From positions 1 through 17,388 of the forward strand of contig JAUVQR010000009.1 in the NCBI GenBank assembly GCA_030598065.1: DNA of 17,388 bases. Reading direction: 5' to 3'. The stretch is from Planctomycetota bacterium. GTDB lineage: Bacteria; Planctomycetota; Brocadiia; Brocadiales; Bathyanammoxibiaceae. How positions within the stretch are numbered: the stretch's first letter is position 1; each line of letters begins with the position of its first letter. Positions 1 to 6,489 of this stretch are shown here, in pieces. The translations under genes were made by a program, and so were the position numbers. Under the pieces are notes generated by a model. It had not been told where the DNA came from. It saw only the letters and a program-made list of their open reading frames with translations, and did no database searches.

Positions 1-246
1 AAAGAAATATATATTCCCCAACAGTATGCCCATCAGCAGTTCGCCCAGAACTATCGGGACCCTTAGCACCCTGGCCAGGTTTCTGCCTATCTCCCCGGCG
101 GCAACGAGGATTAAAATCGCCAGCAAGAAGTCCGTAACCGGCGCGGAATGCCATATATCCGCCGGCAGACCCGGGCCTGCCGGCCCACCAGTCTCCATGG
201 TGTTAAATCCGCCCACCGCTATCGGAAACCCCAGGATATTATCCAT
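1..246 (-). CDS. Na+/H+ antiporter, CPA2 type, N-terminal part only (cut by window edge)
   Basis: This frame is too short to stand out but is clearly real. It opens at ATG 246-244, preceded by a strong AAGGAAAGG ribosome binding site, and runs open to base 1, giving 82 residues with no stop. After about 35 polar residues comes a membrane helix (LLAILILVAA, residues 41-50), then GEIGRNLARVLRVPIVLGEL and LMGILLGN. The same pattern (A-K/E-I-G-x-E/N-x-A-R-R, then V-L-G-E-L-x-x-G-x-x-L-G-N) begins the core of the two antiporters just upstream in the same direction. It is therefore a third member of the Na+/H+ exchanger family PF00999, last in the tandem set, 87 bp after the second gene. The ion-binding residues lie outside the window, so transport activity cannot be judged. 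Confidence 0.85.
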   Translation of the reverse strand, partial: MDNILGFPIAVGGFNTMETGGPAGPGLPADIWHSAPVTDFLLAILILVAAGEIGRNLARVLRVPIVLGELLMGILLGNIYFF

Positions 247-273
247 CGTCCTTTCCTTCTGACTAATCGTAGT

Positions 274-302
274 GGCAGGGTCTACCCTGCCCGTTGTCGG
301 GC
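274..302 (-). promoter_or_regulatory. Two overlapping alternative hairpins between antiporter genes 2 and 1
   Basis: In the 87-bp gap, GGCAGGG (274-280) can pair with CCCTGCC (285-291) around a 4-base loop, and GCCCG (289-293) can pair with CGGGC (298-302) around TTGT. The two stems share bases 289-291, so only one can form fully at a time. They sit about 30 bases before the start codon of the downstream antiporter gene. They could be an RNA processing or stability element or an attenuator. No U tract follows on the minus strand, so this is not a simple terminator. Confidence 0.45.
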
Positions 303-333
303 CTGCTCAGCCACAACCCCTGTGGCCGAATGC

Positions 334-1830
334 CTATTTCCTGCCCAATTGGCGCGATATGAGCAGCTCGTTTCTGCTCTTGTCACCAAGAAGAGAGGTC
401 TTTAACGGCTCCACTTCAGGCCCTCTGGAACGCGACAAGACCAGCTTCAAGAGAGGAGGGCTTATCAGGGCGGTAATCGTGACCATGACTATTATGGCTG
501 AGAATAAGGTCTCGTCCAAAACACCCAGTGCGCGCCCGACACTTGCTATTATAAGCGCCACCTCCAATCTTGGTATCATGGCAATGCCAATTGCGAGACG
601 GTTCACGCCTTTTTCCACCACACACACACTACAGAACAGTTTCCCCAGGATGGCGGCCGCTGTAATACTGAGCCCCAGCAACACGGCATTCACATCCATG
701 AAGCTGTCCAGCCTTACCTGCGCCCCCACAAGCACAAAAAAGATAGGCACCAGCACCAGATACGCCGGTCGTATCAGTTCCTCCATGCTACGCTCTTTGC
801 CTAGCAGGCTCTTTGCCCTCACATGCCTGAGGAAAAGCCCTGCACTGAAGGCCCCCACTATCGTTGCAAGACCTATAGCCTCAGAAAGATAGGCAAGACC
901 AATGCACACCACAACGACTATAAATATCTTTATGCCCTCCGGACATTTCCTGGAGACAAAGTCGCCAAAGCCCTCTCCAAAGAACAGGCTTACCGCACCC
1001 AGGGCACCCAAAAAGCAAACCGCTACAGTACCCGTTGCGGCTATTCCAGCCGGAGAAAACTGCCCCGTAATAACAATGCTACTTATCGCTGCCAGAAACA
1101 AAAGCGCCGCAATCTCATTTATCATAGCTGCCGCTATCGTTATCCTCGCCTCAACCGTCTGCAACTTACCAACCTCATAAAACATCTTAGGTTTCATCGC
1201 AACACTAGAGGTACATAGGATTCCAATCAGGAATAGATACACATACAGAGAAGCATCCGGCAGCAAAAGGTAAGTCACAAGACACCCGAGCCCTGCCGGC
1301 ATCAAGATACCACCGAGGGTAACCAGAATGACAGAAAGCCCCACCTTCAACATGGCCCTCAGGTCAGTATGAATACCAACTTCAAGAAGAAGTACTATGG
1401 CACCAATCTCAGATAAAATCTTCAAGAAAGGCATTTCATGGACAAAGTTAAAAAACTCCAGGCCACTGAACAGGTAAATGTTACCCAGGATAATGCCAAT
1501 GACCAGCTCGCCGACTACCTGAGAAAAACCGAGCCTCCTGGCAGCCTCTTCTCCTGCCTTGGCCACAACCACGACTATAACTATGGCCAGCAGAACGCTG
1601 TCCGTCGGGTCCGTGTGCCACAAGGTCTGTCCAACCTTAACGTCTTCGAGCCCCACGGCAGGAATTTCCAGCGCCTCCACGTTCCCCGCTTCAAGCCCAT
1701 CGCTGCCCGCCTGATATACCCCCTTGTCCTCCCATGCGGTTGTCTCATCCACCTGCTCGTCGAGCATAGCGGGTCCTTCCGCCGGGAGCTCACTGTCGGT
1801 AATTGCAAATGGTAACGTGGCAACGTTCAT
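334..1830 (-). CDS. CPA2-family Na+/H+ antiporter paralogue with altered ion-binding pair
   Basis: A 498-residue membrane protein of the Na+/H+ exchanger family (PF00999). An acidic, soluble N-terminal stretch of about 75 residues precedes the first helix (LLAIVIVVVV, about 80-89). Then come GELVIGIILGN (107-117) and about a dozen hydrophobic segments, ending in a short polar tail. The gene upstream (1827-3110) is clearly homologous, for example at GKLQ-x-x-EAR, LxxxIGLA and P-R-x-E-V (R421). At the position of that protein's Asp-Asp pair this one has Asn238-Glu239 (MINEIAALL), and the preceding discontinuous-helix region reads SSVAMKPKM instead of TSIGITSRV. The start ATG overlaps the stop of the upstream gene as ATGA, so the two are probably translationally coupled. 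Whether it carries ions electroneutrally, has another substrate or acts as a regulator is open. Confidence 0.9.
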   Translation of the reverse strand: MNVATLPFAITDSELPAEGPAMLDEQVDETTAWEDKGVYQAGSDGLEAGNVEALEIPAVGLEDVKVGQTLWHTDPTDSVLLAIVIVVVVAKAGEEAARRLGFSQVVGELVIGIILGNIYLFSGLEFFNFVHEMPFLKILSEIGAIVLLLEVGIHTDLRAMLKVGLSVILVTLGGILMPAGLGCLVTYLLLPDASLYVYLFLIGILCTSSVAMKPKMFYEVGKLQTVEARITIAAAMINEIAALLFLAAISSIVITGQFSPAGIAATGTVAVCFLGALGAVSLFFGEGFGDFVSRKCPEGIKIFIVVVVCIGLAYLSEAIGLATIVGAFSAGLFLRHVRAKSLLGKERSMEELIRPAYLVLVPIFFVLVGAQVRLDSFMDVNAVLLGLSITAAAILGKLFCSVCVVEKGVNRLAIGIAMIPRLEVALIIASVGRALGVLDETLFSAIIVMVTITALISPPLLKLVLSRSRGPEVEPLKTSLLGDKSRNELLISRQLGRK

Positions 1831-3110
1831 ATCTCGTACCTTGCGGCCTCGCGTTCGTACTCCCTGAATTCCTCAGGCGTGTATAACGCCCACTTAAGCA
1901 GGGGCGGAGTAATGAATGTCGTAAACATAACCATTATTATCAAGGCGGAATACGTGGTTTCATTAAGCACACCCAGGCTCAGACCCATACTGGCGAATAT
2001 AATACCCACCTCCGCTCTGGGAACCATCGCCACTCCTATACACAGCCGGTTCAAGTTCTTTCCCACCGCGCAAAGACCCGAGGCCAGTTTTCCCAAAACC
2101 GCTACCACGCTTAGCCCCACGGCCAATAGGACGGCCGACCCGTCAAAAAATGCCTCCAGCCTCACCTGAGACCCCATAGTTACAAAAAACATCGGCACAA
2201 ATATCAGATACGCCGGCCTTATCATCTCGTCCATTTCGTGCTCATGTCCATGGAGGTCTGTCACCTTGATATCCTTGAGTATCATCCCTGCCGCAAACGC
2301 GCCCATGATGGGGGCGAGCCCTATACCATCAGCAATATAGGCCAGCATGAAGCATACCGAAACGGCCCAGACCAGTTTCATCCCCTCCGCATGGAACCGG
2401 GATATATATTCTCCAAGTATGTGGGCGATTTTCAGGATTATCATTACTGCCATAAAGATAAACGCCGCCGCGCTGACCGCTATCCTGAGCGTATCATCCG
2501 CGTCAAAAGCGCCTGTGGCAATAATCGACGTAACTACGGATAGTATAAGCAGGCCCAGCACATCATCTATAATGGCGGCACCCAGCACTATCCTCGCCTC
2601 CGGCATCTGTAGCTTGCCCAGGTCTTCAAAGACCCTGCTGGTTATGCCTATGCTGGTGGCACATAACGCCGTTATTATTATAAGCCTCGTATGGGGATGG
2701 GCGTCGGGCAGGAAGTACAGTGTGATGGGGTAACCCAGCGCGCACGGCGCAATTACGCCCCCCGCCGCCACCAGCGAAGAAGACAACTTTGCCTCCATCA
2801 TTGCCGCCACATCTGTCTCTATCCCGACCCTGCAAAGCAGGATCAAGGCCCCAAACGCGCTAATGTGCAAGAGCGAGGGATTCTCCTGTAACATCTTCGA
2901 GAAATCCCACCCGGTAAAGAGAACGGCGTTACCGAGCACTACACCCATCATTAGCTCTCCCAGGACCACCGGCTGATTAAACCTGCGGGCCAACTCCCCA
3001 CCTATCTTCGCAGCCACAAGTATAATGACTATGCCAAGCATAATGGGACTTATAGGGTCCATCATATGGCCGTCTATATGCATTTCATGACCCGTAACCT
3101 TACGCTTCAC
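1827..3110 (-). CDS. Na+/H+ antiporter, CPA2 type (NapA/KefB-like), canonical Asp-Asp
   Basis: A 427-residue membrane transporter of family PF00999 that exchanges Na+ (or K+) for protons. About 12 hydrophobic segments span residues 20-405. The family hallmarks are present: GELMMGVVLGN (51-61), the TSIGITSRVFEDLG segment (152-165), the Asp182-Asp183 pair in AIIDDVLGLL that binds the ion in electrogenic CPA2 members, and PRAEVGII with Arg365 in a late helix. No RCK/TrkA-N domain follows, so it is not a full KefB or KefC channel. It is first in a three-gene minus-strand set and overlaps the next gene by 4 bp. The start used is GTG at 3110, with only a poor ribosome site (GACGGGG directly before it). 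ATG at 3083 (residue 10) or 3065/3062 (residues 16-17) are possible alternatives. Confidence 0.93.
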   Translation of the reverse strand: MKRKVTGHEMHIDGHMMDPISPIMLGIVIILVAAKIGGELARRFNQPVVLGELMMGVVLGNAVLFTGWDFSKMLQENPSLLHISAFGALILLCRVGIETDVAAMMEAKLSSSLVAAGGVIAPCALGYPITLYFLPDAHPHTRLIIITALCATSIGITSRVFEDLGKLQMPEARIVLGAAIIDDVLGLLILSVVTSIIATGAFDADDTLRIAVSAAAFIFMAVMIILKIAHILGEYISRFHAEGMKLVWAVSVCFMLAYIADGIGLAPIMGAFAAGMILKDIKVTDLHGHEHEMDEMIRPAYLIFVPMFFVTMGSQVRLEAFFDGSAVLLAVGLSVVAVLGKLASGLCAVGKNLNRLCIGVAMVPRAEVGIIFASMGLSLGVLNETTYSALIIMVMFTTFITPPLLKWALYTPEEFREYEREAARYEI

Positions 3111-3425
3111 CCCCGTCGCAAGTTAACACAGAAACTAAAAAACCCACCGCACAGGGTGAGCATAGTAAGATTTTGAGGATATATAATCTTTATCTTTATT
3201 ATCCATGCACCCTATGAAATTAACCCTCACCAAAAACCATGTCTTGCATCCTAAGATGGGTATGAGAATGTTAACAACCTCCTCGTAAAGGCCGGCTGCT
3301 CTCAGGTGTCACGTGGCACACAAAACGCATTTTACCTTAAAAAAAGGGGGATTTATAGAAACTTTTTTCGTATGAATCTCGGCAATGGGAAAGTTTTGTG
3401 GTTATTATCGGCAAGAACAATTATG

Positions 3426-3466
3426 GAGAACAGGGTGTGGTTTAACACACCCTAAGGGCTGTTCTC
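3426..3466. repeat. Long two-part inverted repeat (hairpin)
   Basis: GAGAACA (3426-3432) pairs with TGTTCTC (3460-3466), and directly inside it GGGTGTG (3433-3439) pairs with CACACCC (3446-3452) around the loop GTTTAA. A 7-base bulge (3453-3459) interrupts the right side. That is 14 pairs in 41 bases. There is no T run on either side, so a rho-independent terminator is unlikely. It could be an RNA structure or a protein-binding site. Confidence 0.6.
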
Positions 3467-3576
3467 GCAATATTTGTCAGAAACAAAAGTGAACCATGCT
3501 GTCTACAGTTTTGAAGCAGAAGAACTCTGGTGTGGGCCCTGCCTTCTCAAGAACATCAACACAGCCATCTAACCAC

Positions 3577-3617
3577 TTACACCTAAAAAGCTACTGAGAG
3601 GTGTAAATCAGACACCT
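3577..3617. repeat. Three-arm repeat ACACCT / AGGTGT / ACACCT with alternative pairings
   Basis: TTACACCT (3577-3584) is complementary to AGGTGTAA (3599-3606). The same AGGTGT (3599-3604) can instead pair with ACACCT (3612-3617). The middle arm thus has two mutually exclusive partners. The related sequence AGGTGTC lies at 3304-3310 and GGGTGTG at 3433-3439, so this element recurs across the gene-free region. Confidence 0.45.
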
Positions 3618-3774
3618 GGGCCTCATTGACAACAACGTTCAAAAGACACAAAGACAGCATGTAATCCGACGAGGACTGGAGATGTACATAACCACTTCTG
3701 GGGTCGACTCCTACTTTGTGCCACTAAGCCCTGCCAAATGAGGCCGTAACACCGCCACGTGCTTATCCATCTCA

Positions 3775-3784
3775 CCCCCCCCCC
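3775..3784. repeat. Homopolymer run of ten C
   Basis: Ten consecutive C on the plus strand, in the gene-free region. It is a slippage-prone tract, so the exact count may vary between cells or be a sequencing or assembly error. A 56-codon open stretch on the minus strand crosses it. Confidence 0.8.
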
Positions 3785-3912
3785 GCCTTACAAAGCCCAT
3801 CCTATCAATCCGTGGGAGCAACGCCTTATACCCGCCATCACGCAGACCCTTGGGGAAATCGCCTAAGACAGTCCTCTCCACAGATTACATAGTGCCACCG
3901 TCTACAGGCAGC

Positions 3913-3946
3913 AAAAAAAATCGAAGCCATGAGACCAGTTCTCATG
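3913..3946 (-). terminator. Rho-independent terminator of the small unknown gene
   Basis: Read on the minus strand, CATGAGA (3946-3940) pairs with TCTCATG (3934-3928) around a 5-base loop. Seven bases later there is a run of eight T (3920-3913). It begins about 30 bp after the stop codon of the small gene at 3977-4339. The stem-to-U-tract distance is a little longer than ideal. Confidence 0.6.
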
Positions 3947-3976
3947 ACCACCCAATACCCCGCCACAATCAAGAAG

Positions 3977-4339
3977 CTAAATCTCCAGGCTTATAGGTCC
4001 GCCTTGAAGGCTACCAGAACCCTCCAGCTTCGCAGCCACCTTTACCTCACCATCCGTAAGAATATCTACCTTGGTGGGATTTTCTATCTGCGCTGCCATC
4101 ACGGTATCTGACAGATCCACCTCGAGGTTCGCAGGCGCCGTGGTTATCTCCATGCCGCTCACACGAATAAAGGGCATAAACCATAGCTTCATCTTGACAT
4201 CCGGCATCTTTATCCTCATAGCGGGGAGGGAGAGCGTGACCTTCCCAGAAGGGTTAATCTTCAACTCCGTGGGCTGAACGTCTATTGAACTTTTTACATT
4301 CAATGTTGTAGTCGCTTGAGTATCGCCCTTAAGCGGCAT
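3977..4339 (-). CDS. Small protein of unknown function, predicted beta-rich
   Basis: A 120-residue protein that I do not recognise. The start ATG 4339-4337 has an excellent ribosome site (AGGAGGAGGAG, ending about 8 bases upstream) and a terminator follows the stop, which makes it a genuine gene. It has no cysteine, no signal peptide and no membrane helix. Alternating polar and hydrophobic residues (for example GKVTLSLPAMRIKMPDVKMK near 32-51 and VKVAAKLEGS near 99-108) suggest mostly beta strands, perhaps a small sandwich or barrel. It lies about 200 bp downstream of the octaheme cytochrome gene on the same strand, separated by two hairpins, so it may be expressed apart from the operon or by read-through. 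A part in a complex with the cytochromes is only a guess from position. Confidence 0.7.
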   Translation of the reverse strand: MPLKGDTQATTTLNVKSSIDVQPTELKINPSGKVTLSLPAMRIKMPDVKMKLWFMPFIRVSGMEITTAPANLEVDLSDTVMAAQIENPTKVDILTDGEVKVAAKLEGSGSLQGGPISLEI

Positions 4340-4373
4340 TGGCTACTCCTCCTCCTGTATACAATGGTAAAAT

Positions 4374-4394
4374 GGGAGTGCTCAAAAAACTCCC
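4374..4394 (-). terminator. Hairpin before the small unknown gene, possible terminator or attenuator
   Basis: On the minus strand GGGAGT pairs with ACTCCC (4394-4389 with 4379-4374) around a 9-base loop and is followed by ATTTT. It lies 34 bp upstream of the small gene's start, after the main operon terminator. It may be a second terminator for the respiratory operon or part of the small gene's leader. A 6-pair stem and four T make it weak. Confidence 0.4.
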
Positions 4395-4476
4395 AAACAG
4401 AAGACGTTGAAGGCTGACCCATTACGTCATTTTCCAGGCTGCAACGCCATACTCTAACGTATGTTTCGTTCGTAAA

Positions 4477-4517
4477 GAGAGGAGGTGCCGCCCGCCCTTG
4501 TGGGCGGACGGCCTCTC
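4477..4517 (-). terminator. GC-rich hairpin ending the respiratory operon
   Basis: It begins 20 bp after the stop of the octaheme cytochrome gene. On the minus strand CCGTCCGCCC pairs with GGGCGGGCGG across the loop ACAA, extended by GAGAGG against CCTCTC with a small bulge. It is followed by TTTACG only, so the U tract is poor, but the stem is very stable. Confidence 0.6.
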
Positions 4518-4537
4518 CCCGTAAAAAACCTAACTAC

Positions 4538-6295
4538 TTAGTTACCCAATTCAGGGTTACTAGTCGGCCGATCCACGGTAGGACCACCCGTCTGATACAG
4601 AGGTGTGTGGGCATAAATGATAGGATCGCTTGGAAGCTGACCCAGAGCATTGATACCCAACTTGTCCTCTACCGCCTTCAACCTGCGCAGGTTAACAGCC
4701 ATCGTCTGTATCTTGGCCTGGCTCTGCACCATGGGCGCCCAACCATACCACCAGGAGTAATCCTGCTGGGCGTGGGCTGTGCCCTTGAAGCCCTTCAGCA
4801 GATTGCTGAACCACTGCTCACCAAGAAGGAGCTCTATCGTGTGCGGACGACCAGGACCGACCAGATAATGGTCACCTGTCGCAATGATAGGACCGTAAAT
4901 CGGGAAATAACCCTTTTCGGTGTTAAAGGCGTTATAAAGCGGACCGCCTAACTTCTTTGGGCCCAGAATGCCGGCTAGCTCGTCACCCAGATACCACGGG
5001 TCACGACGGTTCGGCACCGGTATTATTGCCTTTTCCGTGTAAAGGGTGTCTAAAACGGCCATGGACGCGTCCGTATGCTGCCAACCTATCAGCATGTACT
5101 CGTCCAAGGTATCCAGATACAGCCTGGCAAAACGCGGGCTGTGACAGTTTGAACACAGCTCAATCCAGATCTCCCTCTTCCCCTTATTGTCAGGCGAATC
5201 CACGTCAATGACCCTGTTAAGAGGCGGGATGTTTATCCCGTAGGGAGCGTTCTTCAGAGCGGACTTGTACTGATAGTCCCTCTGCTTGGGCACATAGACG
5301 CCCATACGCCAGATGTTCTTTGACGTAACGTTATGGCCCCACTTGCCGCCGCCCTGATACATGTGGCAGTAGGCACACGTAGGAGCCAGCCAGTCCTTGC
5401 CGGGCTCTATGTCCGCCAGATTGGCATCCCAGTTCCACTTAGAACCGGTGTCTTGATAGACAACACCCATGGCTGACTTGATGTAGGTCTCATAGTCAGG
5501 GTGGTCATAACCCATGTGGCACTTTCCACAGGTACCCGGCTTCTTCGCGCCTGCTGTGTCAAAGGTATGTCTCATGTGACAGCCGTCACAGCGCTGCATC
5601 TCAGGGTGACATATGTCACAGCCAATCATGGCTACACCCTCGCCAATCTTGTAGTTCTCAATGTACCAGGGAGGTACCACCTCTGAAATCCAGCTGGCGT
5701 AGTGACTCGGCCTGCCCTGTTTCTTCTCGGAGACGAACTCCTTACACTCCTTTAAGTGACAGTGCGAACAGGAGTTGTCCAGATAGGGCATCTGAAGCAC
5801 TTCGTGGCTGGAGCCGTGACACTCCGCACAACCAACCTTGTCAATGGGGTTGCCAAATTCCTTCTCTATCGCAGCGGTCTTCTTGGCCCATTTCGTCGTG
5901 CTCTTGGGCATACCGTGCGCAGAGGTCTCCCACATGTGGACCCAACCAGGGGTTACCTCAAGGTGACACTGCTCACACTGGTCAGGTTTGAACTTCTCGA
6001 ACATCGCTGCAAACCCGGACATGTCGGGCCTGATGTAGTGCTTTGTCGGTGCGATGTACATGTGCATCTTGATGGGCTTGTAAAGCTTCCTGAAGGGCCC
6101 ACTGCCCATTTCCAGACCAACCCATTCGGCCCAGGGCACGAACATCTTGCCCGGGTACATCAGGTCGGTTTGTGGCATGTCCGCAGCCACCTTTGAATCA
6201 GGAGTGGTGACATGCTGGGCTTGTGCTGCGTTAGGCACTGCCAACAGAAGCAGACCCAAACAGATCAGCACAGCTAGTACGCTCCATTGTCTCAT
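4538..6295 (-). CDS. Octaheme HAO-family cytochrome c, operon-linked (kuste4574-like)
   Basis: A 585-residue secreted cytochrome. Residues 1-26 form a signal peptide (hydrophobic 6-20, cleavage after AQA). Eight CxxCH heme sites start at C107, C156, C176, C226, C236, C256, C307 and C381, the count and clustering of hydroxylamine oxidoreductases. After the last heme comes a long helical domain with the HAO-type segment QDYSWWYGWAPM (511-522), the area where I expect the crosslinked tyrosine of oxidative HAOs. I cannot tell by eye whether that tyrosine is conserved. The protein has no membrane anchor. ATG 6295 follows AAGGGGG. It is last in the operon, 194 bp after the hexaheme gene. Likely role: exchanging electrons with a nitrogen compound (nitrite, NO or hydroxylamine) on the outer, anammoxosome-lumen side. 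Direction is inference; HAO relatives without the crosslink are thought to be reductive. Confidence 0.9.
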   Translation of the reverse strand: MRQWSVLAVLICLGLLLLAVPNAAQAQHVTTPDSKVAADMPQTDLMYPGKMFVPWAEWVGLEMGSGPFRKLYKPIKMHMYIAPTKHYIRPDMSGFAAMFEKFKPDQCEQCHLEVTPGWVHMWETSAHGMPKSTTKWAKKTAAIEKEFGNPIDKVGCAECHGSSHEVLQMPYLDNSCSHCHLKECKEFVSEKKQGRPSHYASWISEVVPPWYIENYKIGEGVAMIGCDICHPEMQRCDGCHMRHTFDTAGAKKPGTCGKCHMGYDHPDYETYIKSAMGVVYQDTGSKWNWDANLADIEPGKDWLAPTCAYCHMYQGGGKWGHNVTSKNIWRMGVYVPKQRDYQYKSALKNAPYGINIPPLNRVIDVDSPDNKGKREIWIELCSNCHSPRFARLYLDTLDEYMLIGWQHTDASMAVLDTLYTEKAIIPVPNRRDPWYLGDELAGILGPKKLGGPLYNAFNTEKGYFPIYGPIIATGDHYLVGPGRPHTIELLLGEQWFSNLLKGFKGTAHAQQDYSWWYGWAPMVQSQAKIQTMAVNLRRLKAVEDKLGINALGQLPSDPIIYAHTPLYQTGGPTVDRPTSNPELGN

Positions 6296-6489
6296 ACCAA
6301 AAATCCCCCTTTTCGAAGTTCTCCTATAGTAACTAATAATCCATGTAATCCGCTAAACTTCTTGATTTCTCACCCCCTTTCTTTATTCCTCGTGTCTCGA
6401 TTAATCTCATGTAAAACCCACTATTGTGGCCCACAGGACCACAGGCTGTTTTTCCCACGACATCCCCTCGCCAATTAATGCCTTTATAG

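Larger units (their letters stand above)
3111..3912. other. About 800-bp region with no supported gene
   Basis: No frame here combines a start, a ribosome site and recognisable protein sequence. It is AT-richer than its surroundings. It holds several inverted repeats (listed separately), an imperfect palindrome with a CACGTG core (3306-3319), and a run of ten C (3775-3784). On the minus strand a weak hairpin (CACC/GGTG arms, 3145-3158) followed by six T (3137-3142) lies just before the antiporter genes and could be an attenuator. Two short open stretches look faintly protein-like: plus 3456-3572 (38 codons) and minus 3711-3881 (56 codons, GTG start, crossing the C run). I could not assign either. 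The region may be a leader, a small RNA locus or decayed DNA. Confidence 0.5.

Noticed and set aside
272..892. 206-codon open frame on the plus strand
   Set aside because: Antisense to the second antiporter; its sequence has no membrane or domain pattern of its own.
3456..3572. 38-codon plus-strand open stretch
   Set aside because: Too short, no clear start with a ribosome site, not recognised; possible remnant only.
3711..3881. 56-codon minus-strand open stretch with GTG start
   Set aside because: It looks faintly protein-like but has no ribosome site, crosses the ten-base homopolymer and matches nothing I know.
3111..3912. Possible insertion sequence or transposase remnant
   Set aside because: No terminal repeats with target duplication and no DDE or HUH motif could be found by eye.
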